From IMG/VR virus record IMGVR_UViG_3300028840_002452, positions 1-40,939 of that record: DNA of 40,939 nucleotides; one strand, written 5' to 3'. Positions 7,068-15,826 of this stretch are shown here, piece by piece (within the stretch, counting starts at the first letter, position 1; each line of letters opens with the position of its first letter). The stretch comes from a virus. The notes beneath the pieces were generated by a model. The model did no database searches. It was not told where the DNA came from and saw only the letters and a program-made list of their open reading frames with translations. The position numbers were made by a program, and so were the translations under genes.

Positions 7068-8967
7068 AATAATCACCGAAGCACAAAAAGCCATAAATGA
7101 TTTGAAGAAGTATACAGAAACGGTCAAGCAGAATGGGAAACAACTTGATAAACAAAAAGAAAAAACAGGCGCATTAACAAAAGCAGTCAAATCATACTTT
7201 GCTGAAATAACGGCAGTATATGTTGCGTTAAAGAAAGCAGCAAAGTTTGTTACAAGTCTTACCGATGCATACATAGAACAAGAACGAGCAGAAGCTCTCC
7301 TCAACTCCACGCTAAAAGCCACAGGAATATATACATCAACTTTGTCTGATCAGCTTATCAGATATGGTGAAGAGATGCAAAAGGTCACGCAATTTTCAAA
7401 AGCACAGACACTCGAAGCACAGGGTATACTTGCAACATTTACGCAGATAGGAACTGAAGCATATCCAGAAGTGATAGAACGTGCGATGGATATGTCAGCT
7501 ATATTCGGGCAGGATTTACAACAATCAATTATACAACTTGGTAAAGCAATTAATGACCCACGGCTTGCTGAAGGTTTACGGCGTATTGGTATATCTATGT
7601 CAGAAGAGCAAGTCAAGATGATTGATTATTTTCTTGAAATGGGGGATTTGTGGAGCGCACAACGAGTAATTCTTGATGAATTAAAAATAGAAATAGGCGG
7701 TTCTGCAAGGGCAATCGGTGATACGTTCGGTGGACAGGTAGAGATAGCAAAGAATCTTGTGGATGAGTGGAAAGCTGCAATAGGTGAGTTACTTGCAGAA
7801 CAAGGGCAACCGTTTATTGAATGGCTGATAGCATTTTTGAAAAATACAGAAAATCTTGAAAAGCTGAAAAAAATAGTGAAAGGGTTTTTTGGATATTTAG
7901 CTATAGGAATGAACTTGAATATAGCATTATTCAAAACCTTCAAAGTACAAATAGATATACTTGCCGCATCACTTGCAACATTGGGACAAATAGCAGCAAT
8001 TGCATTAAATCCCAAAAAATGGGGCAAGGGTGAAATGAAGAAGCATCTCGAAGATTTGAAAGCCATGATAAAAGACATGACTGCCGATACAATAGATTCA
8101 TGGGAAAATGTAGCTGCTGCAACAAAGAAGGCATATGACGATATATTCAAAGATGAAATAACAAATGTTGATACATTCGGCTATATATATCAAGCCGCAC
8201 AAGATAGAGCAAGAGAATCTACAGACAAAACAACCGAATCCATAGAGAAACAGAAAGAAGAACTTGTGGAATGGGCATCTGATTGGGAAGAGATGCGTGC
8301 AGGACATCTTGAAGCCATTACAGCAATGTTAGAAATACAAACAAGACATAATGAAGAGATGGTTCGAGCGGTTGAATATGGTGATGATTATATACAGACA
8401 TTGGGTATGTTATCGGAGCAGATTGTAGATACTGCCGATAAACTTGATGAAATGAAAAATCGTCAAATAGAACATGATGAAATGGTGCAAGATACTTTGA
8501 ATAGATCCTTACCAGTATGGCAAAAATATTTTACAGATATTGGTGATAAATCCACTACATTCAAAGATTTATTGAAAAATATGTTCGCAGACATATTGAC
8601 GATGTTTGGAAAAGAAATGTTTGCAATGGGATTAAAAGCATTAATACCGTGGCCACCGTGGAACTTTCATCCAGGGGCGGCGGCAATAGCTTTCGCAGGA
8701 TCTGCAGCAGCATTTGCAGCTTCCGGTGCAATAAAAGCACTTGCAAAAGGAGGTCAATTTGTAACGCAAGGGCCAGAACTTGTAATGGTTGGTGATAATC
8801 CCGGTGGACGTGAACGGGTAACAGTTGAGCCGATTGCATCACCCAGTACAAATAATAATCTAACATTGCCGCTTACTATACAATTCGGTAGCCAGACAAT
8901 AAGGCGAGAATTGCAGTGGCAGTTTGATAATGGTAAAGTAGCTATACCACAAAGGTTGGTTGTATGA
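7042..8967 (+). CDS. Tape measure protein (641 aa)
   Basis: The longest tail gene, immediately after the chaperone pair. Residues 1-70 and many later stretches are helical and charged (KAINDLKKYTETVKQNGKQL). Hydrophobic segments lie near residues 295-325 (GYLAIGMNLNIALF, then ILAASLATLGQIAAIAL) and around 545-570 (AAAIAFAGSAAAFAASGAI). A Gly-rich end (GGQFVTQGPELVMVGDNPGG) resembles the conserved tail-associated C-terminus of tape measures. Using the usual ~0.15 nm per residue, the tail would be roughly 95 nm, a medium siphovirus tail. The start overlaps the frameshift product by 26 bp. Confidence 0.85.
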   Translation: MAKEQLVVEIITEAQKAINDLKKYTETVKQNGKQLDKQKEKTGALTKAVKSYFAEITAVYVALKKAAKFVTSLTDAYIEQERAEALLNSTLKATGIYTSTLSDQLIRYGEEMQKVTQFSKAQTLEAQGILATFTQIGTEAYPEVIERAMDMSAIFGQDLQQSIIQLGKAINDPRLAEGLRRIGISMSEEQVKMIDYFLEMGDLWSAQRVILDELKIEIGGSARAIGDTFGGQVEIAKNLVDEWKAAIGELLAEQGQPFIEWLIAFLKNTENLEKLKKIVKGFFGYLAIGMNLNIALFKTFKVQIDILAASLATLGQIAAIALNPKKWGKGEMKKHLEDLKAMIKDMTADTIDSWENVAAATKKAYDDIFKDEITNVDTFGYIYQAAQDRARESTDKTTESIEKQKEELVEWASDWEEMRAGHLEAITAMLEIQTRHNEEMVRAVEYGDDYIQTLGMLSEQIVDTADKLDEMKNRQIEHDEMVQDTLNRSLPVWQKYFTDIGDKSTTFKDLLKNMFADILTMFGKEMFAMGLKALIPWPPWNFHPGAAAIAFAGSAAAFAASGAIKALAKGGQFVTQGPELVMVGDNPGGRERVTVEPIASPSTNNNLTLPLTIQFGSQTIRRELQWQFDNGKVAIPQRLVV

Positions 8968-9716
8968 GATTTTTATACGACAACAAGTTTGATGATTACA
9001 CTGTGACAGGCAGTAGTGCGACAACAAATTATCCTGCAACGAATGTACAGGATTATCAAGTAGCTAAAACGTGGCGTACTACCACGGTGACAACAACCGT
9101 TATTACGATTGATGTGGGCAGCGGTTTAACGATTACACCAACAGCAGCGGCAATATTGGGGCATAACTTTACAACAAGCGTACTGGCTTATGTGGAAAGT
9201 TCAAGCGACAATTTCACCAGTGTATCTACAACAACAACAATAGAACATACAGCAGGGGAGGCGGCAACGTGGCCTTTAATAGCGTATGATGTAACAGGCA
9301 CAACACGATATTGGCGATTCAGAATAGTTGATAGTGGCGTGGGCGATGGATATCACGAAATCGGTAGAATCTTTCTTGGCACTTATCTGGATTGGACAAG
9401 GGGAATGGCGATTGCGTTCCCCTATACTATTCGTGATACATCAACGATACAGTTTACACGCACAGGGCAATCATACGGCAATACAGGACACAATTATGAA
9501 ACATTCGAAATGGCGTTTACGTTTATGAGTGAATCGGACAGAGTAAACATAGCATCGATGTATAACACAGTACACAGGACAAAGCCGATAATCTTTGTGC
9601 CAGATGAGAATAGTACAAATATAGAACCGATATATGGTGTTATCGATGATTGCACATTTAATCATAAATACAATTATAAGTGGGATGGTTCACTATCTTT
9701 TAGAGAGGTGAAATAA
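8964..9716 (+). CDS. Distal tail (Dit-like position) protein with discoidin-like N-terminus (250 aa)
   Basis: Follows the tape measure with an ATGA overlap, where distal tail proteins are found. The N-terminal two thirds (residues 20-135) look like a galactose-binding/discoidin beta-sandwich: NYPATNVQDYQVAKTWRTT, then AAILGHNFTTSVLAYVESSS, then RYWRFRIVDSG. The C-terminal part (YETFEMAFTFMSESDRVNI, then KPIIFVPDENSTNIEPIYGV) resembles tail-hub domains. A carbohydrate-binding or hub role is inferred. The C-terminus GSLSFREVK is typical of baseplate proteins. Confidence 0.55.
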   Translation: MRFLYDNKFDDYTVTGSSATTNYPATNVQDYQVAKTWRTTTVTTTVITIDVGSGLTITPTAAAILGHNFTTSVLAYVESSSDNFTSVSTTTTIEHTAGEAATWPLIAYDVTGTTRYWRFRIVDSGVGDGYHEIGRIFLGTYLDWTRGMAIAFPYTIRDTSTIQFTRTGQSYGNTGHNYETFEMAFTFMSESDRVNIASMYNTVHRTKPIIFVPDENSTNIEPIYGVIDDCTFNHKYNYKWDGSLSFREVK

Positions 9717-10441
9717 TGGGCATAGATAAATATGTATATGCAGCAGGAGATGCAACATATACAGCTTTTATATCAAGGGTAGAGAAACAGAGCAAGGGAT
9801 ATAACGGTGTATCACTTACAAACTATGATGCAACCGCGGTATGTCAAATAGCAGAAGGGAGCGCATTTGAAGTGGCTGGTAGCGTTTATCTTGCAACAGC
9901 AGATACAAGCATTACAGGTTCAGTGGCAACAGGCATATGCTATATCTACGCAACAGGCGCAACAGCAACAGCAACAGTGGCATGGGATACAACGAATGAA
10001 CCAGTATGGCGTGATGATCATCAAGGGTTTTATCAAAGCGCAGCAAGTGCCGTTCGGGCATTGGGTGGTTGTTATTTTGATGGTTCTGCATATCATGCAA
10101 AATGGGTTTATGGTAGAACTGGTAACATGGAACATTCAAACGGAGCAGATGTATTAAAATTTAAAGTAATAACTATTGGTGATTGGGACATGGATACCGA
10201 TGCCACCAATGACGTGGCTCATGGTTTAGACGATAGCATAATTTATAATGTTACCGCAACAGTAAGAAATGATGATGATAGCGAAAGACATACATTAAAT
10301 GCTTATAATGTAGGGCGTATATTATGGAATGCAACAAATATCAGGCTAACAAGAGAAACAGGGGCCGTGTGCGATGATGCAGCATTTAATGCAACATCAT
10401 ATAATAGGGGATGGATATTTATATGGTATGGTTCGGTATAA
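9716..10441 (+). CDS. Tail tip/structural protein of unknown family (241 aa)
   Basis: I do not recognise a named family. It is Ala/Thr rich and beta-prone, with a central EPVWRDDHQGFYQSAASAVR stretch followed by RALGGCYFDGSAYHAKWVYG, which reads like a receptor-facing or tail-tip domain. A second beta domain follows (VTATVRNDDDSERHTLNAYN). It overlaps its upstream neighbour by one base (TAATG) and is followed directly by the next ATG, so it belongs to the tail-tip operon. Confidence 0.5.
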   Translation: MGIDKYVYAAGDATYTAFISRVEKQSKGYNGVSLTNYDATAVCQIAEGSAFEVAGSVYLATADTSITGSVATGICYIYATGATATATVAWDTTNEPVWRDDHQGFYQSAASAVRALGGCYFDGSAYHAKWVYGRTGNMEHSNGADVLKFKVITIGDWDMDTDATNDVAHGLDDSIIYNVTATVRNDDDSERHTLNAYNVGRILWNATNIRLTRETGAVCDDAAFNATSYNRGWIFIWYGSV

Positions 10442-12232
10442 ATGGGAAATTTTGAAGATTTTATAGCAAAAACAACAAGTGAAAAGATAATACTTTTTGA
10501 GCTTGATTATGGTGAAAACCAGCGCAGATGGTATAACTATCGGTCAGGGATATGGGCATGGAAGTATTATACACGTTCTTATATTGCGTCTCCAGTATTG
10601 GGTACAGGCAATCTTGGTTTTGATACATTAAGTGGTGGAACAAGTGGTGATAAAGGAGAAGATGTATTTCATACTATTATCGGTTCAGTTAAAGCAGATG
10701 GTACAACATACACAGAAGCATCAACGCTTGCTAATTGTGTATCACTTGACAGTTCGTGGTACTTTGATCAGGACGACCAGATATTATATTTTCATGGAGT
10801 GAATTACACAGAGCCAGAAATACATACAATCATTGTGGGCATAACAAAGGGCATGAGCAATAGAGGGATTAATATAAACACGATGTATTATGAGCCACGA
10901 ATAGTAAGTGATATAGAGATTGAAAAATCGCTTGACAGCTTGGAATGGGGCATAATGTCTTTTGATGGCGCATCACTTACTTTGTCTAACAATGATGGCT
11001 ATTTCGACAATATGTTTGGCAATTATATATTCGGGCAACGTGCAGTAGTGAAGTTTGGAGGTAATGCAGATAGAAATGATCCGATGGCATATGCTGATTA
11101 TCGCACTATGTTTGACGGACAAGTTAAAAGCGTATCGCTTGGAGAGAATACTGTTGAATTAAAACTGGTAGAGAATAGAGAAAAACTATCACGCATGATA
11201 CCACCTAACAGTTATGATCAGACAACTTATTCCAATTTATCGAGTGACAATATAGGAAAACCGATACAGCTTGCATACGGTACATGCTACAAAGTAAAAG
11301 CGATGTGTATCGATGAAGAAGGCAGTACACCGTATACATTCAAAGTATGTGATGTGGCAAATCATAGCGATGGTATACGGGCAATAAGTAATGCATATGT
11401 TGATGGTGTAAGCGTGCCGATAAGTACCACCAGTTTGCCATCGGCAACATTTCAAATAACGGGAACACATTACACAGCAGGTCAAAGAGTAACCGCAGAT
11501 ATAACAGGATTATATGCAAGCGGTGCAGCATCGATTGATAGCAGTGCAGATATTATAGCTGATTTGTTAGAGGTGTTTGGAGGTGTTGCATATAATTCTA
11601 CAAACTATAATACAACAGTATGGGGTAGTATAGACACTTATGATATCGGATTAGTAGTAGATGATAGAATGGCGATGCATGAAGTGGTGGAAAAAGTAGC
11701 ATACAGCAATATGGCGAACTTCGTAATAGATGATGATGCACGTTATTCATGGCACAAGTTCGATAGTTCAGAATCAGCAGATTTCACAGTTGATAGTGAA
11801 GAGATATTAGAAGGGGAATGGATAGCACCAGAATATGATAGTGAAGATTATTTAACAAGCTGTCATGTTGGATATGCTAAACAGTGGGAACCAGACGAAT
11901 ATAGATGGGTAGAGGATACGACATATGAAACATCATCTTATGCAAAGTATGGTAAATACAGGGAATTGAAAATGGAAACGCTGCTTGTTAATAGCACAGA
12001 TGCAATAGAACTTGCAAGCACAGTAATGACATACATGAATGAAGTGCGTATGAAATTAAAAAACACGGTAGGCATACAATATATTGATAAAGACATTGGT
12101 ACTACTTGCAATCTTAACGGTGATCGTGTTGACAGTGATTGGATGGGATCAGTCAAATGTGAAATAGTGGGCGTATACAAAACACTTGGCAATAATCCAA
12201 AAATGACAATTGTGGGAAGGGAGTTTCCATAA
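10442..12232 (+). CDS. Tail hub/Tal-like baseplate protein (596 aa)
   Basis: A long tail protein downstream of the tape measure. Its architecture suggests a baseplate hub: residues 155-260 (IVSDIEIEKSLDSLEWGIMS, SLTLSNNDGYFDNMFGNYIF, GQVKSVSLGENTVELKLVEN) resemble tail-hub beta domains that handle coordinate-like segments. Residues 370-470 (ADIIADLLEVFGGVAYNSTN, VEKVAYSNMANFVIDDDARY) resemble the gp27/gp44-like arms. It ends in a SVKCEIVGVYKTLGNNPKMT strand. It probably closes the tail tube and carries the fibre genes' products. No catalytic lysozyme or protease motif is apparent. Confidence 0.6.
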   Translation: MGNFEDFIAKTTSEKIILFELDYGENQRRWYNYRSGIWAWKYYTRSYIASPVLGTGNLGFDTLSGGTSGDKGEDVFHTIIGSVKADGTTYTEASTLANCVSLDSSWYFDQDDQILYFHGVNYTEPEIHTIIVGITKGMSNRGININTMYYEPRIVSDIEIEKSLDSLEWGIMSFDGASLTLSNNDGYFDNMFGNYIFGQRAVVKFGGNADRNDPMAYADYRTMFDGQVKSVSLGENTVELKLVENREKLSRMIPPNSYDQTTYSNLSSDNIGKPIQLAYGTCYKVKAMCIDEEGSTPYTFKVCDVANHSDGIRAISNAYVDGVSVPISTTSLPSATFQITGTHYTAGQRVTADITGLYASGAASIDSSADIIADLLEVFGGVAYNSTNYNTTVWGSIDTYDIGLVVDDRMAMHEVVEKVAYSNMANFVIDDDARYSWHKFDSSESADFTVDSEEILEGEWIAPEYDSEDYLTSCHVGYAKQWEPDEYRWVEDTTYETSSYAKYGKYRELKMETLLVNSTDAIELASTVMTYMNEVRMKLKNTVGIQYIDKDIGTTCNLNGDRVDSDWMGSVKCEIVGVYKTLGNNPKMTIVGREFP

Positions 12233-12582
12233 TGTTTCTGTTAGATTTATATCACTTGAACTTTATAGATCAGCGATTAAAACTTGTCATGAATGATATT
12301 ATAGGCATGTTAGGAACAGTCTATATAACATCATTGTACAGGCCAGAGGATGAAGGCATACATAATACGATACCATTAAGGGCCCTCGACATACGATGCA
12401 GGGATGGATTAATAGGTGGAGCATTGGAAAAGGCTGTAAATAAAAAATGGATTTATGATCCACAAAGGCCGCAGATGAAAGTGTGTTGGTTTCACGATTC
12501 AGGTCGTGGAATACACTTACATATACAAGTACATTCAAGAACACGCAGAAGGGGGGACGTGATATTGGATGACTCAGATTAA
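12232..12582 (+). CDS. Putative M15-like peptidase / endolysin-type protein (116 aa)
   Basis: A small protein with zinc-peptidase-like residues: TSLYRPEDEGIHNTIPLRAL then D53 (H44...D53), and GIHLHIQVHS near the C-terminus (H95, H97, H101). This mirrors the SxHxxGxAxD and HxH arrangement of M15/VanY-type peptidoglycan peptidases, though the His-Asp spacing is two residues longer than usual. It stands at the start of a lysis-like cluster of membrane proteins, which supports a role in peptidoglycan cleavage. There is no signal peptide, so export would need a holin. An alternative is a virion-associated peptidase or inactive relative. Confidence 0.45.
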   Translation: MFLLDLYHLNFIDQRLKLVMNDIIGMLGTVYITSLYRPEDEGIHNTIPLRALDIRCRDGLIGGALEKAVNKKWIYDPQRPQMKVCWFHDSGRGIHLHIQVHSRTRRRGDVILDDSD

Positions 12583-12600
12583 AATGATAGGAGGGTAATT

Positions 12601-12834
12601 ATGAATTGGGCAGTTGTTATATCAACGGTTGTTGTTGTCATCGGTGCTGTGATAGGTATTATCAAAAGCCAAAGAATCAAAAATGTTGCTATCATTACAC
12701 AGGCTTTGTTGTCATCGGTATCGGCATCACTTGCAGAAACCGATGATACGCCTGGAAAGCTGACACCAGCAGAGATTGCAGAAGCAATTGAAGCGGCTGG
12801 CAAGGCTGCCAAAGGCGTATTGAAGGATGTGTAA
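12601..12834 (+). CDS. Holin-like small membrane protein (77 aa)
   Basis: One clear N-terminal transmembrane segment (about residues 4-22, AVVISTVVVVIGAVIGII) followed by a soluble Ala-rich helix (PAEIAEAIEAAGKAAKGVL). Shine-Dalgarno AGGAGG stands 6 nt before ATG. It lies between the M15-like gene and another single-pass membrane protein. A holin or lysis-accessory role fits position and size, but no holin family was recognised. Confidence 0.45.
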   Translation: MNWAVVISTVVVVIGAVIGIIKSQRIKNVAIITQALLSSVSASLAETDDTPGKLTPAEIAEAIEAAGKAAKGVLKDV

Positions 12835-13095
12835 ATGAATGGCGGTATTGGGTATCTCATAGGAACACTTGTTATTGCTGCAATCGGTTTTGCATGTTTC
12901 CTATTGGGGAAACGTTCAAATAAAGCCTCCGGTGGAAACGTCCCTCCTTCACCGGAGGTACTTGAAAAGATTGCAGAACGTATCGAGAAGCATGATGAAC
13001 TAAAGGAACATGGAGATGAATTAAATGAAAGCACTGAAAATCTCATTAATGATTTGCTTGATCTTCTTGATAGGGCTTCCAATAATAGCGGATGA
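12835..13095 (+). CDS. Single-pass membrane protein with coiled-coil tail, spanin-like (86 aa)
   Basis: An N-terminal membrane anchor (residues 6-24, YLIGTLVIAAIGFACFLLG) is followed by KR charges and a soluble helical region (VLEKIAERIEKHDELKEHGD). This N-in anchor plus periplasmic coiled coil is the layout of inner-membrane spanins, and a secreted protein gene starts inside its 3' end in another frame, as Rz/Rz1 pairs do. The partner lacks a lipobox, so spanin function is only a suggestion. The codons for SGGNVPPSPEV form a perfect 9-bp inverted repeat (12926-12958). Confidence 0.45.
   Translation: MNGGIGYLIGTLVIAAIGFACFLLGKRSNKASGGNVPPSPEVLEKIAERIEKHDELKEHGDELNESTENLINDLLDLLDRASNNSG
12926..12958 (+). 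repeat. Intragenic 9-bp inverted repeat
   Basis: CCTCCGGTG (12926-12934) and CACCGGAGG (12950-12958) are perfect complements with a 15-nt loop, inside the 86-aa membrane protein gene. It buries a GGAGG sequence. Purpose unknown. Confidence 0.6.
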
Positions 13096-13462
13096 CATAT
13101 TAGAATGTCCTGAGCCAGAGGGCATATGGGTAACAGAAGAATGGTACAATGATACAATCGCAACTATACAGGCATCAATACAGCAGCTGACATTGCTACA
13201 GGAACAGGTAAATGTATTGACAGAAGAAAACGGGACATTAACGGCAGAAATAAATCAAATGGAAAAGATGCTTGATGTATATCGACAACGAGAGAAATCA
13301 CAGCAGGGCTGGTATGTCGGGGGGAATATTACTTATCCGCTTGGTGCAAATACAATCGGCATGTACAAGTTTAGCAGATGGGGCTGGTATGCTATCGCAG
13401 GATATAATAACGGTTTCAATATCGGTACAGGAATCGTAGTAAAGGTAGGTGGCAATAAATGA
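13025..13462 (+). CDS. Secreted coiled-coil/beta protein (145 aa)
   Basis: A signal peptide is evident (MKALKISLMICLIFLIGLP, cleavage likely after IIA), then a coiled coil (ASIQQLTLLQEQVNVLTEEN), and a beta-rich Gly/Tyr/Trp end (GWYVGGNITYPLGANTIGMY; GWYAIAGYNNGFNIGTGIVV) that looks like outer-membrane or periplasmic strands. There is no lipobox cysteine. The start at 13025 has GGAG about 8 nt upstream and overlaps the preceding gene by 71 bp. It may be an outer-membrane-facing lysis partner of that gene; I do not recognise a family. Confidence 0.55.
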   Translation: MKALKISLMICLIFLIGLPIIADDILECPEPEGIWVTEEWYNDTIATIQASIQQLTLLQEQVNVLTEENGTLTAEINQMEKMLDVYRQREKSQQGWYVGGNITYPLGANTIGMYKFSRWGWYAIAGYNNGFNIGTGIVVKVGGNK

Positions 13463-13474
13463 TTGGGGAGCAAA

Positions 13475-14296
13475 ATGGCACTACAAAAAATAAACGATTT
13501 TCTGGAAAAAAACGAGCGTATAGTAGAAGCAGACAAAAGATGTATAGAAACCGTAATCAGGTTAAAGCCAAGAAGCGACAATGTGCAGATAGTACCGATA
13601 TGTGATTTGCATGTCGGGCATCCTGGATATAAAGAAACGGTCTTTGAAAAAGCAGCCGAATACATATTGAATACAAAAAATGTATGGTGGTTTGGCGGTG
13701 GTGATTTGTTTGAAAATGCAGCCATATCACGATATGCAACATCAGAGTGTATGAATACAAGAGAGCAACGACATAGGCTACAGGAAATGTTATCGCCACT
13801 TGCATCAAAATGTATTGGGCTTATCGATGGCAACCATGAAGAGCGGTTGCTGAACAAGCAGGGTGATTTGTATATAGAGATACTTGCTGAAATAGTAGGT
13901 GTACCGTACCTGGGGCAGGAGCTTACCCTTGTGGTGTCGGCACCAGGGCGCACATATAAGATATATGGATTCCACAGCAAGATAGCATCAAAGACACCGG
14001 GGCTTGCACAGAATGTAAATGAACGTGATATTGAAAAATGGATAGGTGATACAGATGTTATGTATCGGTTTCACAATCATTATAGGGATGTACAAATAGT
14101 GAGATTTATGACAATAGATGCAACAAATCTTGTTAAGACATGGCACGATAGAGCCTTTGTGCTTGGTGGTAGTGCAATGGATAGGGCAAGATATTTGACG
14201 AATAAAGCACGGCGACCAGCCAAGTTGGGTTTTGCAGGGGTAGAACTTGAGATGAGATCCAATAAAGAAAGGAACATAAAGGAGATATATGTATGA
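13475..14296 (+). CDS. Calcineurin-like metallophosphoesterase (273 aa)
   Basis: The binuclear-metal motifs are in order: ICDLHVGH (D44, H46), GGGDLFENA (D77), IDGNHEERL (N120, H121), GFHSK (about H167) and RFHNHYRD (H200, H202). The likely reaction is hydrolysis of a phosphomono- or diester; the substrate is unknown, possibly nucleic acid ends or cyclic nucleotides. ATG 13475 has GGGGAG 4 nt upstream and is preferred over TTG 13463. Its place among lysis and secreted-protein genes is unusual, since phage phosphoesterases are more often near replication genes. Confidence 0.8.
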   Translation: MALQKINDFLEKNERIVEADKRCIETVIRLKPRSDNVQIVPICDLHVGHPGYKETVFEKAAEYILNTKNVWWFGGGDLFENAAISRYATSECMNTREQRHRLQEMLSPLASKCIGLIDGNHEERLLNKQGDLYIEILAEIVGVPYLGQELTLVVSAPGRTYKIYGFHSKIASKTPGLAQNVNERDIEKWIGDTDVMYRFHNHYRDVQIVRFMTIDATNLVKTWHDRAFVLGGSAMDRARYLTNKARRPAKLGFAGVELEMRSNKERNIKEIYV

Positions 14297-14622
14297 GTAT
14301 AACAGATGAACAAAAAGAATATATACAGCTTGTAGCAAAGACAACGGCACAGGAAACGGTGGATAAATGTATAGTGAAACTGCCATGTAAAGAACATGCT
14401 AATAAAATTGATGACCATAATAAGATATTGCATGATGGATTGAAACAAACGACAGAGCGATTAGAAAAAGAAGTAAAGCGATTGAATGAAAGAGAAGAGA
14501 AAAGGGAAACAGAAAAGAGAACAGGCCGTCAAGCATTTTGGCGTGCCTTTATCATAGGAATAGGCGTATCGGGTTTTGGTGCAATACTCGGTATGTTAAT
14601 AACACATTTTGTAGGAGGGTGA
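14293..14622 (+). CDS. XhlA-like coiled-coil protein with C-terminal membrane anchor (109 aa)
   Basis: Residues 45-80 are an almost unbroken charged coiled coil (LKQTTERLEKEVKRLNEREE). A C-terminal transmembrane segment follows (FIIGIGVSGFGAILGMLITH), ending in HFVGG. This tail-anchored layout is that of XhlA/haemolysin-type lysis proteins, which work with a holin. It overlaps the phosphoesterase stop (ATGA) and is followed by a 32-aa membrane peptide. Confidence 0.55.
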   Translation: MSITDEQKEYIQLVAKTTAQETVDKCIVKLPCKEHANKIDDHNKILHDGLKQTTERLEKEVKRLNEREEKRETEKRTGRQAFWRAFIIGIGVSGFGAILGMLITHFVGG

Positions 14623-14624
14623 AA

Positions 14625-14723
14625 ATGTCTATAGTGGCAGGAATCGGAGTAATTTTCGCATTTTGTATTGTTGTGGGAATGATACTGCTTGTACTGAGAA
14701 GATTAAAAAAGTTAATGAAATGA
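14625..14723 (+). CDS. Small single-pass membrane peptide (32 aa)
   Basis: Reads MSIVAGIGVIFAFCIVVGMI and ends LRRLKKLMK: one hydrophobic segment followed by a basic tail (N-out/C-in by the positive-inside rule). GGAGG stands 8 nt before ATG 14625. The size and location next to the XhlA-like gene suggest a small holin or holin partner. Longer upstream starts in this frame lack a ribosome site and run across the previous gene. Confidence 0.6.
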   Translation: MSIVAGIGVIFAFCIVVGMILLVLRRLKKLMK

Positions 14724-14733
14724 GGAGGGATAT

Positions 14734-15144
14734 ATGAAAAAGATATGGATAATCGCTATTGTCTTTGTTATGGTGGGATCATGGTTTGCATGGTCACAGA
14801 CAATTCATGAAGCAAATCAGGCAACAATAGCATGGGATGCACCAGAGTTTCTTTCAGATGGGACACCAATTCCAGCAGAAGATGTAATAGCATATAACAT
14901 ATATATACGGTCCGATGGTGATACATCTATACCAGACCCAATAGAAACAGTTTATGAATTGACATATGTCATTACAGTACCAGATGGTGTATTTGAACCT
15001 GGAGTATCTGCACTGAGATATGTTGGTGGGGCTGGTGCGCCTTATGAAAGTGATATACTCTGGTCATTGGATGCAACAATCCCTTTCTTATTGAGGAACG
15101 GTCGACCAACGGAGGCTGTTCCTAATATGTGGATTATTCCTTGA
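14734..15144 (+). CDS. Secreted fibronectin-III-like protein (136 aa)
   Basis: A signal peptide is clear (MKKIWIIAIVFVMVGSWFAW, cleavage near SWFAWSQ). The mature part reads as one FnIII-like beta-sandwich: ATIAWDAPEFLSDGTPIPAE, then VIAYNIYIRSDGDTSIP, then VYELTYVITVPDGVFEPG. Shine-Dalgarno GAGGAGGGA precedes the ATG. Export of an Ig-like protein by a phage suggests a cell-surface or periplasmic role during infection, or a virion-associated adhesin. The function is not known. Confidence 0.55.
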   Translation: MKKIWIIAIVFVMVGSWFAWSQTIHEANQATIAWDAPEFLSDGTPIPAEDVIAYNIYIRSDGDTSIPDPIETVYELTYVITVPDGVFEPGVSALRYVGGAGAPYESDILWSLDATIPFLLRNGRPTEAVPNMWIIP

Positions 15145-15311
15145 AAGTTGTTGGTTTTGAAATATCGGAGATTGTTGATATAGATGTACTAAGCAGTTCA
15201 GATTTTATAAAGTTGAGAACAGATATTGTACATCTTTATGTCAAGATGACAAGAGAACAAATTGAACGTAATATAAGGGCTTTGCAAGAAGCACTTAATA
15301 TAAAGTCGTGA
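15129..15311 (+). CDS. Small hypothetical protein (60 aa)
   Basis: An open frame with GTG 15129 or TTG 15141 as possible start; neither has a good Shine-Dalgarno (GGAGG lies 13 nt before the GTG). The product is an alpha/beta-looking small protein (SEIVDIDVLSSSDFIKLRTD, then EQIERNIRALQEALN). It overlaps the preceding stop and the next gene begins near its end. Real expression is plausible from spacing but weakly supported. Confidence 0.4.
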   Translation: MDYSLKVVGFEISEIVDIDVLSSSDFIKLRTDIVHLYVKMTREQIERNIRALQEALNIKS

Positions 15312-15322
15312 GAGGTAAAATA

Positions 15323-15826
15323 ATGTCAGAATTGTTGATATATATAAGAGGTAGATATAAAAAAGATCCCGGCCCCGGTAATTGGTTGGAAGATACAGGG
15401 GAATATGATAAACAGGTTGCTAAAATAATGGCAAAAGATTTGACATTAGCACAAAAAGAGAAGGCACTTGCAAGATTAGACCATAAGGTAAGTGTTATGT
15501 TGCATTATAAAGATATATTAACTGTCCATGATGATGGGTGGTGGGCATGGATTAATCAGAGAAATCCAAATAACAGATATAAAGATTCTCACGGTGTGGT
15601 ACAAGTCAATTTTGATCTTCCTGCATGGCTTCATAAGGCAAATATACCTGAAAAAAAGACTGATAAATTTGTAGTCTTATTAAACAAGGCAAGATTTTCT
15701 ATAGTGTTTCCTGTGCCAAATATTGGTCAATTGGTATCAGTTGATATAGCAAACTTAGAGATTCACGATAAAAAAACACTTCTTACACATAGGGGGGGAG
15801 ATTGGCTGCACTTACTGCCACAGTAG
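15323..15826 (+). CDS. Hypothetical protein before the fibre genes (167 aa)
   Basis: GAGAGG upstream selects ATG 15323 over GTG 15308. The N-terminal 65 residues are helical (KIMAKDLTLAQKEKALARLD), the middle is Trp/Asn rich (HDDGWWAWINQRNPNNRYKD) and the end is beta-prone. No family is recognised. It ends 25 bp inside the beta-helix fibre gene and may be a tail-fibre assembly or adaptor protein. Confidence 0.5.
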   Translation: MSELLIYIRGRYKKDPGPGNWLEDTGEYDKQVAKIMAKDLTLAQKEKALARLDHKVSVMLHYKDILTVHDDGWWAWINQRNPNNRYKDSHGVVQVNFDLPAWLHKANIPEKKTDKFVVLLNKARFSIVFPVPNIGQLVSVDIANLEIHDKKTLLTHRGGDWLHLLPQ

